A stretch of 64,000 bases of DNA from Enterococcus silesiacus. Lineage in GTDB: Bacteria; Bacillota; Bacilli; Lactobacillales; Enterococcaceae. Position 1 is the first letter of the stretch; the number at the start of each line of letters is the position of its first letter. Position numbers and translations under genes: made by a program. Location: NCBI GenBank assembly GCA_001465115.1, contig CP013614.1, positions 2,108,001-2,172,000 of the forward strand, read 5' to 3'. The notes beneath the pieces were generated by a model. The model worked only from the letters and a program-made list of their open reading frames with translations. It was not told where the DNA came from and ran no database searches. This document shows, piece after piece, positions 26,860-38,338 of the stretch.

Positions 26860-28197
26860 TTACTCTGCGCTAAGTGCCGCCATTGTAATATAGTTATACG
26901 GCTGGTTAAAATGTGGTAAAAAGAAAATATCAAGTAATTTAAGCTTATCAATTGTGACTTTTTCTTCAATTGCTAATGAGAACATGTGGATACCCATTGA
27001 GATATCTTCATACGAGGCCATTTGTGCCCCAACAATACGACGAGATCCTTCTTCATAAACAATTCTGATCTTCACAGTGTTGTTTTCCTTCATAAAGCCT
27101 GGTTTTTGTAGATCCTCAAACTCAGTATATTTTATTTTCAATCCTAGTTTTTCTGATTCTTGAACCGTTAAACCTGTAGAAACCATATGGTAACCAAAAA
27201 TCGAAATACCATTTGACCCTTGGACCCCGATCGACTCTAAAGGTGTACCACCAACGTTATGAGCTGCAACGATTCCTGAACGAACCGCATTCGTTGCTAA
27301 AGCGATATAGGTCGTTTGCTGTACGGCATTTGAGAAAATCGTAGCACAATCACCGACTGCATAAACACTAGGATCACTTGTTTGCTGATGGAGATCAACA
27401 AGGTACGCGCCATTAGCAAACAATTCTAAGTGGTCCTTACCTAAACCATTATTTGGTCTAAACCCAATAGCATTGATAACTAGATCTACAGCGTATTCCC
27501 CTTTGTCGGTCACGATAGATTCAACTTTTTCAGAGCCTTTATATTCTTTAGCCAATTCACCATAATGAAGCTCAATCCCATTGTCGGCTAATACCTTGTC
27601 CATATCACCTGTGAACCATTCATCATAATAATTTGGTAAACATCTTTTGGCTGCATCAAAGAGCAATACATTTTTGCCTCGGCGTTTAGCTGCTTCAGCG
27701 ATTTCGACTCCGATATAGCCTGCTCCAATGACTGCGACTGTCTTAACCTCATCTTTAGCCATAGCGGCATCCACGGTTTGTCCATCTTGGAAAAGTTTTA
27801 AAAATTCGACATTTTTTAAATCTCTACCTGGAATATCTGGGTTGATCGGTGCTGACCCTGTAGCTAAAATCAATTTATCATAGCTTTCTGTAAACTCTTC
27901 ACCATTGTGTTTTTTACAATGAACAAGCTTTTGTTCAAAATCGACACTTTCTACTGTTGTTTCCATGTAAATTTTAGCGCCCTTTGCTTCAAACGCTTCT
28001 TTGTTCGTATAAAATAAATTCTCGTAAGATTCGATTTGACGACCTACCCATAGCGCTGTCCCGCAACCTAAATAGCTAAGATTTGTATTTCGGTCGATCA
28101 TGACTACTTCTTGATCTGGATAAGTGTCCAACAATGTGTTTGCTGCAGCGATTCCTGCGTGATTGGCACCGACAATAACTGTTTTTGTTTTGTTCAT
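26860..28197 (-). CDS. nox: NADH oxidase (FAD-dependent, H2O-forming type)
   Basis: The 445-residue flavoprotein has an N-terminal FAD motif (VIVGANHAGIAAAN), the redox-active cysteine Cys45 (LSYLGCGTALW), an NAD-binding motif (VAVIGAGYIGVEIAE) and the FAD C-terminal motif (VYAVGDCATI). It belongs to the peroxide reductase/NADH oxidase family. The single active cysteine and the SYLGCG context favour the water-forming oxidase over NADH peroxidase, which usually has SFLSCG. It regenerates NAD+ at the expense of oxygen. It is monocistronic with a strong terminator. The ribosome site AAAGGAG precedes the ATG. Confidence 0.88.
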   Translation of the reverse strand: MNKTKTVIVGANHAGIAAANTLLDTYPDQEVVMIDRNTNLSYLGCGTALWVGRQIESYENLFYTNKEAFEAKGAKIYMETTVESVDFEQKLVHCKKHNGEEFTESYDKLILATGSAPINPDIPGRDLKNVEFLKLFQDGQTVDAAMAKDEVKTVAVIGAGYIGVEIAEAAKRRGKNVLLFDAAKRCLPNYYDEWFTGDMDKVLADNGIELHYGELAKEYKGSEKVESIVTDKGEYAVDLVINAIGFRPNNGLGKDHLELFANGAYLVDLHQQTSDPSVYAVGDCATIFSNAVQQTTYIALATNAVRSGIVAAHNVGGTPLESIGVQGSNGISIFGYHMVSTGLTVQESEKLGLKIKYTEFEDLQKPGFMKENNTVKIRIVYEEGSRRIVGAQMASYEDISMGIHMFSLAIEEKVTIDKLKLLDIFFLPHFNQPYNYITMAALSAE

Positions 28198-28406
28198 AAG
28201 ACTCTCCTTTATGTGATTTATTGAACTTAAGTATAACCTAAGAAAGGGCTTTCTTTTATCAATTTATCAGCGTTTCATTAAAATATTTGAGAAACTCTCA
28301 TATTTTTCATTAAATCATCATAATTATCCTACCTTTTATAAAATAAAGATTCATTTTCAACATAATAACAAGTAAAATAAACTTACTGAAAGGAGTTTAG
28401 TAAGTT

Positions 28407-28608
28407 ATTAAGCTGAAAAAACGATTGGTCAGCCTAGCTACTGGATCTATTCTCTGCTTTTTTACTGTCTGCACGACAACGACTGAAAAAGAAGTCAACG
28501 ATACAAAACCAGTGTGTCAAAAGGTTCAGAGAAAACGGAACTTTCTATTTCACTGAAGAACAGATGCTCCGCTTAAATAATGCGTTGGATGAACCAACAG
28601 ACTTATAA
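28407..28608 (+). pseudogene. Decayed lipoprotein gene
   Basis: After a GGAG ribosome site, codons from 28407 read as a lipoprotein-like signal peptide (KLKKRLVSLATGSILCFF, then TVCTTTT) but begin with ATT instead of a start codon and stop at 28554. The neighbouring frame from 28537 gives a sensible C-terminus (GTFYFTEEQMLRLNNALDEP) ending at 28608. This pattern fits a small secreted or lipoprotein gene that lost its start and middle by deletion and frameshift. The flanks of the 470-base gap show nothing else that looks like a gene. Confidence 0.6.
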
Positions 28609-28667
28609 TCAACGTTCATTTATTTTATTAACGTTTGGCAAAGTATTTTCATTTTGGAGGAATCGTT

Positions 28668-29171
28668 ATGGAAAAAAATCAAGATTACTGGATTGAACAA
28701 CTTGAGTTAGAACCACATCCTGAGGGTGGCTATTTTAAACAGGTGTTACGCTGTGAACAATCTCTGGAGACCTCAGACAATACGATCAGACCTTATTATA
28801 CAAGTATCTATTTTCTGTTAACCCAAGGGAGTCCCTCTCACTTTCACCGCTTGGCGTCTGACGAAATTTGGTATTATCATTCTGGCTCGGCGTTAAGTAT
28901 TCATTTGTTGTATCCGAATGGTCAATACGAAAGGATTCAATTAGGAACGGATTTAGAACAAGGCGAAGTGTTGCAGGCAATTGTTCCTAAAAATGTAATT
29001 TTCGGTTCAAGTATTGAAGGAAATGGTGAATTTGCTTTAGTAAGTTGTATGGTTTCCCCAGGTTTTGACTATCAAGATTTTGAGTTATTTACAAAAAAAC
29101 AATTGAATGTCCTCTACCCTGATCACAAGAATATTATTGAGCAATTAGCCTATGACCAACTACCTGAGTAA
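28668..29171 (+). CDS. Cupin-fold DUF985 protein
   Basis: The 167-residue protein matches the DUF985 cupin family. LEPHPEGGYFKQVLR lies at the start, FLLTQGSPSHFHRLASDEIWYYHSG in the core supplies the cupin metal-type His/Glu residues, and SPGFDYQDFELF lies near the C-terminus. Members form a small beta-barrel, and no reaction is firmly known to me. The ATG at 28668 follows GGAGG by six bases. An earlier in-frame start at 28635 lacks a ribosome site. A strong terminator follows. Confidence 0.85.
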   Translation: MEKNQDYWIEQLELEPHPEGGYFKQVLRCEQSLETSDNTIRPYYTSIYFLLTQGSPSHFHRLASDEIWYYHSGSALSIHLLYPNGQYERIQLGTDLEQGEVLQAIVPKNVIFGSSIEGNGEFALVSCMVSPGFDYQDFELFTKKQLNVLYPDHKNIIEQLAYDQLPE

Positions 29172-29174
29172 CAT

Positions 29175-29220
29175 AAAAAGAGAGCTTTCATTACCGCTAC
29201 GGGTAATAAGCTCTTTTTTT
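29175..29220. terminator. Bidirectional terminator between convergent genes
   Basis: AGAGCTT-tc-ATTACC pairs with GGTAAT-AAGCTCT around a six-base loop (29181-29214), flanked by AAAAAG and CTTTTTTT. It ends the DUF985 gene on the plus strand and probably the HAD gene on the minus strand. Confidence 0.85.
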
Positions 29221-29226
29221 GATTGA

Positions 29227-29877
29227 TTATTTTATGATTACTTTTTCTATTTCTTTAGGAGTTGCAGCAATGTAATCGGCGCCAGCTTGTTCTAATTCTG
29301 CTAAATCACCAAAACCATACAAAACACCTAAACTGGCTAAATGATTTTCCTTTGCACCTATTATATCGTGACTGCGGTCGCCAATCATGAGCGTCTCTTC
29401 CAATTGAGTGATTTTCGCCTCATTTAGTGCATAACGAATGACATCACTTTTTTTTGAACGCTCACCATCCAAACTGGCCCCATATATCCCAACAAAATAT
29501 CTATCTAAATTGAAATGAGCTACTATTTGCTTGGCATAGATTTCTGGTTTAGATGTTGCAATATATAAACTGCAACCAGCTTGTTTTAAATCGGTCAATA
29601 CGTCAAGAATTCCTTCGTATAAATGATTTTCATACATTCCTTTTTCTTGATAATATTCACGATAGTAACTCACTGCCTGCTCAGTTGTTTGTTTATCTAA
29701 ATGGTACACGTTTTTAAAGGTATCGTTTAATGGTGGCCCAATAAATGAATAGAGTCCTTCTTGATCAAGAATTGGTAATTTTAGCTTATTTAAAGCGTAG
29801 CGTACAGATTGAATGATGCCTTCACCAGAAGCTGTGATCGTTCCATCTAAATCAAATAAAATCGTTTTATACTGCAT
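29227..29877 (-). CDS. HAD-superfamily phosphatase (phosphoglycolate phosphatase-like)
   Basis: The 216-residue protein has HAD motifs: I LFDLDGTIT with the nucleophile Asp, II with Thr in IATSKPE, III Lys in GERSKKSDVI, and IV MIGDRSHDIIGA. The helical cap lies between motifs I and II, as in Gph/PgpP-like enzymes that hydrolyse small phosphate esters. The substrate is unknown. The start at 29877 follows GGGAG. The 13-codon upstream frame overlaps the SPFH gene and lacks a ribosome site. It lies 22 bases after the SPFH gene and is probably co-transcribed with it. Confidence 0.85.
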   Translation of the reverse strand: MQYKTILFDLDGTITASGEGIIQSVRYALNKLKLPILDQEGLYSFIGPPLNDTFKNVYHLDKQTTEQAVSYYREYYQEKGMYENHLYEGILDVLTDLKQAGCSLYIATSKPEIYAKQIVAHFNLDRYFVGIYGASLDGERSKKSDVIRYALNEAKITQLEETLMIGDRSHDIIGAKENHLASLGVLYGFGDLAELEQAGADYIAATPKEIEKVIIK

Positions 29878-29899
29878 AACAGACTCCCTTAATTTAATT

Positions 29900-30769
29900 C
29901 TATCTTTCGTGAACATCTCCGGTATTGATGACTGGTTGAGTTCCTTTATCCGTGATGATTGATACTAACAGATTATTGATCAATTGAACTTTGCGATCAT
30001 CGGTAAAGTTGATTTCTTGTCCATCCTCGATTTGTTCCAAAGCCATTTGTGTCATAGAGACTGCACCTTCAACAATGATCTGACGTGCAGAAAGAATCGC
30101 TTTCGCTTGTTGTCTTTGTAGCATTGCACTGGCAATTTCAGTCGCATAAGCTAAATGATTCAAGCGTGTTTCGATGACTTCAACCCCGGCAGCTGCTAAA
30201 CGCTCTTGTAATTCTTTGGCCATTTCCTCAGAAACTTCATTTGTATTTCCTCGTAAGGTAAGATCATCTTCATTAAATGTATCATAAGGATATTGGGTAG
30301 CAATGTGACGAATCGCCGTTTCGCTTTGGATCTCTACAAAATCTTGGTAGCGATCAACATCAAATAATGCCTTGGCTGTATCCACTACTTTAAAAACAAC
30401 AACTGCAGATATTTCCACAGGGTTACCATCGGAATCGTTCACCTTTAATAGAGAACTATTGAAGTTCCGCACTTTTAACGAAACGTTGATTTTTTGGGTC
30501 AAAGGAGTAGTAACGAATAAGCCATTATCTTTGATTGTACCCAAATATTGCCCGAAAAATAGGATTGCTTTGGCTTGATTTGGACTAACAATGGTTAACG
30601 AGCTTAAAAATAAAGCAGAAATCACCCACAAGACCGCACCAACCGTCAACATCCAAAAGCTTTCATCAGCTACACCAAAATAAAGACAATAGCCTCCGAT
30701 AACAATCAAAATAATCAGTATTACTAAAGCAATGTACCCGTTGACATGAAATGTTTTCTTCTCTTCCAT
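29900..30769 (-). CDS. SPFH-domain (stomatin/prohibitin-like) membrane protein
   Basis: The 289-residue protein has two adjacent N-terminal membrane helices (about 10-30 and 38-58). An SPFH domain follows (SPNQAKAILFFGQYLGTIKDNGLFVT; VNDSDGNPVEISAVVVFKVVDTAKA), and then a C-terminal helical region with an alanine-rich stretch (IASAMLQRQQAKAILSARQ). Such proteins form oligomers in membrane microdomains and often protect or organise membrane complexes. No NfeD-like partner gene is adjacent. It shares a likely operon with the downstream HAD phosphatase gene. Confidence 0.88.
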   Translation of the reverse strand: MEEKKTFHVNGYIALVILIILIVIGGYCLYFGVADESFWMLTVGAVLWVISALFLSSLTIVSPNQAKAILFFGQYLGTIKDNGLFVTTPLTQKINVSLKVRNFNSSLLKVNDSDGNPVEISAVVVFKVVDTAKALFDVDRYQDFVEIQSETAIRHIATQYPYDTFNEDDLTLRGNTNEVSEEMAKELQERLAAAGVEVIETRLNHLAYATEIASAMLQRQQAKAILSARQIIVEGAVSMTQMALEQIEDGQEINFTDDRKVQLINNLLVSIITDKGTQPVINTGDVHER

Positions 30770-30883
30770 TCCTTCTCCCTACTTTCTTTTCGATCTATTA
30801 AACCTATAGTACTCCTCTTTATTCTTTCTATCAATAGTTCTGGAAAGTAAAAACAGTTGCTTATTTATTAGTTTAGATGTAAA

Positions 30884-30898
30884 CTTACTTTTAGTAAG
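30884..30898 (+). promoter_or_regulatory. Candidate operator upstream of the dioxygenase-like gene
   Basis: CTTACT-ttt-AGTAAG is a perfect 6-bp inverted repeat 37 bases upstream of the VOC-family gene. Its position near the promoter fits a MarR/DUF24-type repressor site, as known for quinone- and aldehyde-response genes in Bacillus. The regulator is not encoded nearby. Confidence 0.4.
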
Positions 30899-30934
30899 TA
30901 AGAAAATGATTATCAATTTGGAGGTTTTTCTATT

Positions 30935-31906
30935 ATGGATACACAAATTCACGGAATTCACCACGTTACAGCAATGACATCAAGTGCAGAAAAAATTTAT
31001 CGCTTTTTTACAGACACACTAGGATTACGTCTAATCAAAAAAACAGTCAATCAAGATGACATTGAAACATACCATCTATTTTTTGCAGATGATCTTGGCT
31101 CTGCCGGTACAGATATGACATTTTTTGATTTTCCAGGGATCCCCAAAGGTAGTAAAGGAACCAATTCTATTTCCCGTACTTCTTTTCGTGTTAAAAGCGA
31201 CGCATCATTATCTTATTGGGTCGATCGCTTTAACGAGCAGCACATCGACCATGGCGAAATTCAAGAACGTTTTGGTAAAAAGTATTTGACCTTTGAAGAT
31301 TTCGACAAACAACAATATCAATTGATTTCTGATGAAAATAATCAAGGTGTGGCAAGCGGAACGCCTTGGAAGAAGTCAGATGTTCCAGCAGAACATGCTT
31401 TAACTGGATTAGGACCTGTGTTTGTCACGGTGGCAGACTTTGAACATATGCAACGAGTTTTAGTGGAAGTGTTAGGCTTTAAACTCATTGATGCTGAGGG
31501 CAGTTTTCATTTATTTGAAGTAGGTGAAGGTGGAAATGGCGCGAGTATCATTGTAGAACATCGAAACGATCTTCCAGAAGCGCAAGAAGGATTCGGCAAT
31601 GTACATCATTTAGCTCTTCGCGTCACCGATCAAGAAGCTTTACGTTTTTGGATTGATAAAATCAATCAATTGCAATTTCCTAATTCTGGTTTTGTTGAGC
31701 GTTTTTATTTCAAATCTGATTATTTCAGAGCTGCACCTCATATTTTGTTTGAATTAGCAACTGATGGACCTGGTTTCTTACAAGACGAAACCTATGAAGC
31801 CGCGGGAGAAAAATTATCTTTGCCGCCATTTTTGGAAAGTAAACGAACAGAAATCGAAGAATTTGTGCGACCTTTTGATACGTCTGATGCAAATAAACCG
31901 CGTTAA
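30935..31906 (+). CDS. VOC-family ring-cleaving dioxygenase-like protein (MhqA/MhqO type)
   Basis: The 323-residue protein has two glyoxalase/VOC modules. Likely metal ligands are His in GIHHVTAMT at the N-terminus, His in FGNVHHLALRV (about residue 230) and a Glu in ILFELATDGPGF (about 270). It belongs to the ring-cleaving dioxygenase group whose Bacillus members (MhqA, MhqE, MhqO) are induced by quinones and hydroquinones. A direct substrate is not shown. GGAGG lies before the ATG. It is 24 bases upstream of a flavin reductase-like gene, so the pair probably forms a detoxification operon. Confidence 0.85.
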   Translation: MDTQIHGIHHVTAMTSSAEKIYRFFTDTLGLRLIKKTVNQDDIETYHLFFADDLGSAGTDMTFFDFPGIPKGSKGTNSISRTSFRVKSDASLSYWVDRFNEQHIDHGEIQERFGKKYLTFEDFDKQQYQLISDENNQGVASGTPWKKSDVPAEHALTGLGPVFVTVADFEHMQRVLVEVLGFKLIDAEGSFHLFEVGEGGNGASIIVEHRNDLPEAQEGFGNVHHLALRVTDQEALRFWIDKINQLQFPNSGFVERFYFKSDYFRAAPHILFELATDGPGFLQDETYEAAGEKLSLPPFLESKRTEIEEFVRPFDTSDANKPR

Positions 31907-31930
31907 TAAAAATAGAAATGGAGAGAATCT

Positions 31931-32551
31931 ATGCTGCATTATCCCACAAGCGATTTATCAGCAAAACAAGCTTATAAGTTTTTATCTGGCAGTATTATCC
32001 CACGGCCAATCGCTTGGGTCACAACACTAAATCAAGAGCGCCACATGATCAATGCTGCCCCGTTCAGTTTTTTCAACGCTGCGGCCTCTGATATTCCTTT
32101 AGTAACGTTATCAATCATTCGACGAAATGGCGAAATGAAAGATACTGCTAGAAATATTTTAGAAACACGTGAACTCGTCATCCATTTAGTCAACGATTCA
32201 GTTGTTGAATCAATGAACCAAACTGCAGCTTCTTTGCAACCTGATAAAAGCGAAATTACAGTGAACGAAATCGAAACAATTGCTAGTAAATCAGTGACTG
32301 TTCCCGGAATCAAAGCGGCTCCTATTCGAATGGAGGCACGTCTGCATCAATATGTCCCTGTAAAAAATCATGAAGAGCAAATCATTACCGATTTATTCAT
32401 AGTTGAAATAACAGATTTTTATTTTGATAAACAGCTTTTTGATCTTGAAAATGAGTACATACTACCTGAAGTATTTCAACCTATTGCAAGACTTGCAGGG
32501 AATACTTATGCTCATATTGATCATTTATTTGACCTAAAAAGACCAAACTAA
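31931..32551 (+). CDS. Flavin reductase-like FMN-binding protein
   Basis: The 206-residue protein matches the flavin reductase/FMN split-barrel family. SGSIIPRPIAWVTTLN and NAAPFSFFNAAASDIPLVTLSI form the flavin-binding part. It may supply reduced flavin or reduce a quinone-like substrate, working with the VOC enzyme encoded just upstream. AATGGAGAG precedes the ATG. The next feature is a family 1 repeat that ends in a hairpin with a T-run and may terminate the operon. Confidence 0.85.
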   Translation: MLHYPTSDLSAKQAYKFLSGSIIPRPIAWVTTLNQERHMINAAPFSFFNAAASDIPLVTLSIIRRNGEMKDTARNILETRELVIHLVNDSVVESMNQTAASLQPDKSEITVNEIETIASKSVTVPGIKAAPIRMEARLHQYVPVKNHEEQIITDLFIVEITDFYFDKQLFDLENEYILPEVFQPIARLAGNTYAHIDHLFDLKRPN

Positions 32552-32616
32552 AAAAGTTAGGTCCTCAATTAATGCTAAGCTAAACAGCTGTAGCAATCTA
32601 CTTTTTATTCTATTTT

Positions 32617-32793
32617 GAGTGAGGATGGAACAGAAGTGTTTAACCCCGAGAAATAAGCTGAAATTCACGAGAATTGTTCTTCAAATTTTTGTGAATTTCA
32701 GCTTGTTTCGGAAGGGGTTACTTCTGCTTCCACCGTTTATTCGGATTCCAAGTGATTGGTTGTAACTCGTAGAGTTATGTCCCGATCACACTC
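32617..32793 (+). repeat. Interspersed structured repeat, family 1, copy B
   Basis: Copy B keeps the module 1 hairpin with a compensatory change: GCTGAAATTCAC pairs with GTGAATTTCAGC, where copy A has GCTGG and CCAGC. The 3' stem is GTGATTGG (32752-32759) with CCGATCAC (32782-32789) around the same loop. Nine T residues follow from 32794, so this copy can act as a terminator for the plus-strand flavin reductase gene. It is also next to the end of the convergent gene. Confidence 0.8.
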
Positions 32794-32804
32794 TTTTTTT
32801 TTAG

Positions 32805-33170
32805 CTATTCTCTATCGTGTTCCAGCCGTAAATCGACAATAGGGACATTCCCATCCAAAATGCCACTTGGGCTGTTCAACTTAAAAACCTGCAATCTAGG
32901 ATCAACTTCCAAGGTCATTTCCTCATCCATATATCTTTTAGAGTAATCCTTGATATAAACGGCTCCAATGTCTGAATCCAGAGTCAAATCAAAATCCGAT
33001 TTATCCTGCAGCTGCTCTAATATTAACAAGCGAAAGCTTGTATCAAGTGAACAAATCCCCATTTTAGAATACTTACCAACACCATCATCTAAATCTAAAA
33101 TAATCACTGCCTGAACGTGAATATAAGGAGTCAACTTGACCTGCGCTTCATCACTCACTTTTAAAAACAT
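32805..33170 (-). CDS. HesB-like/YqkB-type iron-sulfur biosynthesis family protein
   Basis: The 121-residue protein resembles the YqkB branch of the HesB-like superfamily. An N-terminal LKVSDEAQVKLTPY, a central strand pair (GVGKYSKMGICSLDTSFRLLIL) and DSDIGAVYIKDYSKRYMDEEMTLEV are visible. Only one cysteine is present, so a classical Fe-S carrier function is doubtful. It is the second HesB-like gene in the window (the other ends at 20847). Promoter and operon status are unclear. About 200 bases of non-coding DNA separate it from the carbonic anhydrase-like gene. Confidence 0.7.
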   Translation of the reverse strand: MFLKVSDEAQVKLTPYIHVQAVIILDLDDGVGKYSKMGICSLDTSFRLLILEQLQDKSDFDLTLDSDIGAVYIKDYSKRYMDEEMTLEVDPRLQVFKLNSPSGILDGNVPIVDLRLEHDRE

Positions 33171-33379
33171 TTATTCCTCACTTCCTTCTTGTTTCATAAA
33201 CCAAGCCTAACACCTATGCATGATTTTTTCGAAGGTTATGCGTTCTTGCACTAATTAAAAACAGTGATAGATTGCCAGTCAAGTAGATGTGTTTTTCAGA
33301 AAAATATTCCTTCAATGAAGGCTATTTTTGTTCAATCATCGTTGTCAACTACCAGACTCTATCATTCTACTCTCTTTGC

Positions 33380-33871
33380 TCAAGTTAATCGTGGGTACTT
33401 CTCCACAGCGAACTCTTTTGACAACTCAATATAGTGCTGTGCATTTTCTTTGTTTTTGCGAAGCTCTTCACGTGTCAAGGGACGAATCACTTTAGCAGGA
33501 CGTCCAAATGCCAAAACATTTGGCGGTATTTCAGTTCCTTCAGTCACTAAAGAGCCAGCACCAATCATACTATTTTTCCCAACTATTGCATGATTTAAGA
33601 CTGTCGAGCTCATCCCTATTAAAGCACCTTCTTCTATTGTACAACCATGAAGCATACAGTGATGGCCGATCGTTACATTTTCTCCAATGACAACTGGAGC
33701 ATTTTGATCCACATGAATTACTGTACCATCTTGCACATTACTTCCTGCATTGATTGTAATTGAATTATTGTCTCCTCGTAACACAGATTGAAACCAGATA
33801 CTGGTGTCCTTAGCTAATACTACGTTACCGTATACATCTGCACTTGCTGCAATAAAATAATCCTTTGTCAT
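33380..33871 (-). CDS. Gamma-carbonic anhydrase-like hexapeptide-repeat protein
   Basis: The 163-residue protein is a left-handed beta-helix with repeating hexapeptides (VYGNVVLAKDTSIW; NVQDGTVIHVDQNA; VTIGHHCMLHGC). The three histidines of the metal site are visible in VIHVD, IGHHC and LHGC. Members are called gamma-carbonic anhydrase-like or PaaY/YrdA-like, and many have no proven activity. The ATG at 33871 was chosen because the upstream GTG at 33880 lies inside the AGGAG ribosome site. Confidence 0.88.
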   Translation of the reverse strand: MTKDYFIAASADVYGNVVLAKDTSIWFQSVLRGDNNSITINAGSNVQDGTVIHVDQNAPVVIGENVTIGHHCMLHGCTIEEGALIGMSSTVLNHAIVGKNSMIGAGSLVTEGTEIPPNVLAFGRPAKVIRPLTREELRKNKENAQHYIELSKEFAVEKYPRLT

Positions 33872-33950
33872 ACTTGTCACTCTCCTAATAAGTTAAGTAT
33901 AACAAATATTTTATTTTTGCCACTAACTAATTGCATCATTTTATTGAAAA

Positions 33951-33993
33951 AAGGACCTAAGATTAGCTCAAAAAAGCGAAATCCTAGATCCTT
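33951..33993 (-). terminator. Terminator of the beta-glucoside operon
   Basis: On the minus strand AAGGATCTAGGATT pairs with AATCTTAGGTCCTT with two mismatches around a 15-base loop, followed by TTTT. It lies about 150 bases after the GH1 stop. The bases between show no gene. Confidence 0.65.
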
Positions 33994-34140
33994 AGAGTTC
34001 ATATAGATAATAAAAACAAAAATACCTATGTGCTTTGTTTCAACTAAAACAATTTTTACGGATTAGAAAAGCGAAACATCTTATATTTTATTTTTCCGAT
34101 TAAGACGCATTCTACTCAACTTCTATCGGTATTTGCTTAC

Positions 34141-36614
<2,474 letters not shown>

Positions 36615-36618
36615 ATTT

Positions 36619-37893
36619 TTAGTTTTCTCCTTCTAGCTTCACTTCTTCTATCAGCTTTTGCTTATCCAAACTTTTTATAAAGGGTAAATATAATAGAACA
36701 GATGCAGTAAATTGGAGGATTTGCAATGTTGCTCCACGCCAGCCACCTGCGATAAAACCACTAATAACAGGAGGAAGAGCCCATGGAAGTTGTACACCTA
36801 CTCTCGGTACCAAGCCCCAACTGATTGCAAAATAAGCCATCGTAATTGAGATGATTGGTGCTAAAAACATTGGGAAAAACAAGGACGGGTTTAAGACCAT
36901 CGGAATCCCAAATTTCATTGGCTCACTAATACCAAAAAAGCTCGGAATGATCGCAACTTTACCGACTGATTTCAATTGAATACTTCGACAAGCAAAGATC
37001 AGTAACATTGCCAAAGCTAAGTGTCTTGGGCCTTTATAAACATTCAATAAGCCCTCATTTAAAATACTAGGTAATGCTTGTCCATTAGCGTATGCAGTTA
37101 TATTTTCAATTAAAGGTGGTAAGTACAAAGTTGCTGTAATAGCACCAATTGCTGAACTTCCATGAATACCAAACCACCATAAAATCTCTCCAAATCCAAC
37201 GATGACCAACATCGTTATAACCGAATCACTCATATGTTTTAATGGAGTCTGTAATACTGTGTAGATTGCCGTGTGAATATCACCAAATGGCGTTGCCGCA
37301 AATAGGCCATTAAAAATAATTGCACCTGTTGCTAGTAAAATCACAGGAATCAGAGCAGAAAATGAATTTGCTACCATTGGTGGAACAGCATCTGGTAGTT
37401 TGATACGCCAATTTCGATCCAATATTTTTGAATATAAATAAGGAATCAAAATCGCTACAATCATCCCTACGAACATGCCTTTTGAGCCTAGCACACTAAA
37501 ATCAAAAGCCTGAACTGTTTTTTCGCCAACTTTAACTGTTGTCGTTGGGGTAATGATAAAATAAACTAGAAAGGCTGACATGATTCCTTCATACTGGCTT
37601 CGTTCCAAATTTTTGGCCATCGCAGCTGATAAAGACAAAATCACATAAACTGTGATCAAGTCTGTCGTCATTGAAGAACCTAATTGCAGCAAATGTCCCA
37701 AGCCACTGCTTTCCAAGAAATCAAGATACCATTGAAATTGAATTCCATTTAATAAAATAGCAGCGATTGAACCGACCATCGTTACTGGTAAAATCCGAAC
37801 CATCCCATTGGCAATCGTTCGAATGACCAATAAGTTGGTAAACTTCACAACAAATTGCTGTAGCTTTGCATTAAAATTTCCCTTTTTTGTCAT
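36619..37893 (-). CDS. PTS IIC component, lactose/cellobiose family
   Basis: The 424-residue integral membrane protein shows about ten helices and motifs of the lactose/cellobiose-type IIC: IRTIANGMVRILPVTMVGSI at the N-terminus, FFGISEPMKFGIPMVLNPSLFFP in the second half, and a conserved HGSSAIGA. It imports and, with IIA and IIB, phosphorylates a beta-glucoside or cellobiose-like sugar. The three PTS proteins are separate polypeptides encoded together. A 144-base gap lies between the IIB gene and this gene. Confidence 0.92.
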   Translation of the reverse strand: MTKKGNFNAKLQQFVVKFTNLLVIRTIANGMVRILPVTMVGSIAAILLNGIQFQWYLDFLESSGLGHLLQLGSSMTTDLITVYVILSLSAAMAKNLERSQYEGIMSAFLVYFIITPTTTVKVGEKTVQAFDFSVLGSKGMFVGMIVAILIPYLYSKILDRNWRIKLPDAVPPMVANSFSALIPVILLATGAIIFNGLFAATPFGDIHTAIYTVLQTPLKHMSDSVITMLVIVGFGEILWWFGIHGSSAIGAITATLYLPPLIENITAYANGQALPSILNEGLLNVYKGPRHLALAMLLIFACRSIQLKSVGKVAIIPSFFGISEPMKFGIPMVLNPSLFFPMFLAPIISITMAYFAISWGLVPRVGVQLPWALPPVISGFIAGGWRGATLQILQFTASVLLYLPFIKSLDKQKLIEEVKLEGEN

Positions 37894-38037
37894 TTTTATT
37901 CCTCCTCGTATAACCTGGGTAGTAACGTTCCTTTTAGTCTCCTCGTGTAATTAACATCAAGCATTGACTTCAGTGCACTTTTGCTCATTTTATTTCTAGC
38001 TTTTTTACGAAAGACTAGCTTGTACAAGTAGAGAGAG

Positions 38038-38334
38038 TTATTCGCTATATTTTTCCAAGGCCTTTTTTAAAACAGCAGCGCCTGCTAGACTGCCGTAATC
38101 TAGCCCATCAATCAGAAGAATCGGCATATGGTATTGTTCTTTTAAGGCTTCTTCCAAATGAGCGGTTTGTGGTGCTAGTAATAAAATATTGTAATGCTTA
38201 AAATAAGACACATCTCCTGTACCACACGCCTCAATCTGCACACGAACTCCTTGTTCGTCTGCGGCTTTCTGCATTTTTTGAAGCAGCATACTCGTTGAAA
38301 AGCCTCCTGCACAAACTAATAAAATGCTGCACAT
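38038..38334 (-). CDS. PTS IIB component, lactose/cellobiose family
   Basis: The 98-residue cytoplasmic phosphocarrier has the active-site Cys8 in LLVCAGGFSTSML. It takes phosphate from IIA and passes it to the sugar during uptake through IIC. Length and motif are those of CelA/ChbB-type proteins. It starts four bases after the IIA gene ends. Confidence 0.95.
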   Translation of the reverse strand: MCSILLVCAGGFSTSMLLQKMQKAADEQGVRVQIEACGTGDVSYFKHYNILLLAPQTAHLEEALKEQYHMPILLIDGLDYGSLAGAAVLKKALEKYSE

Positions 38335-38338
38335 AGGA

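Noticed and set aside
30901..30916. Fur or PerR box (ATGATTATCAAT) before the VOC gene
   Set aside because: Only a short core matches. The full 7-1-7 symmetry of a Fur site or the PerR consensus is not present, and the gene type does not suggest metal control.
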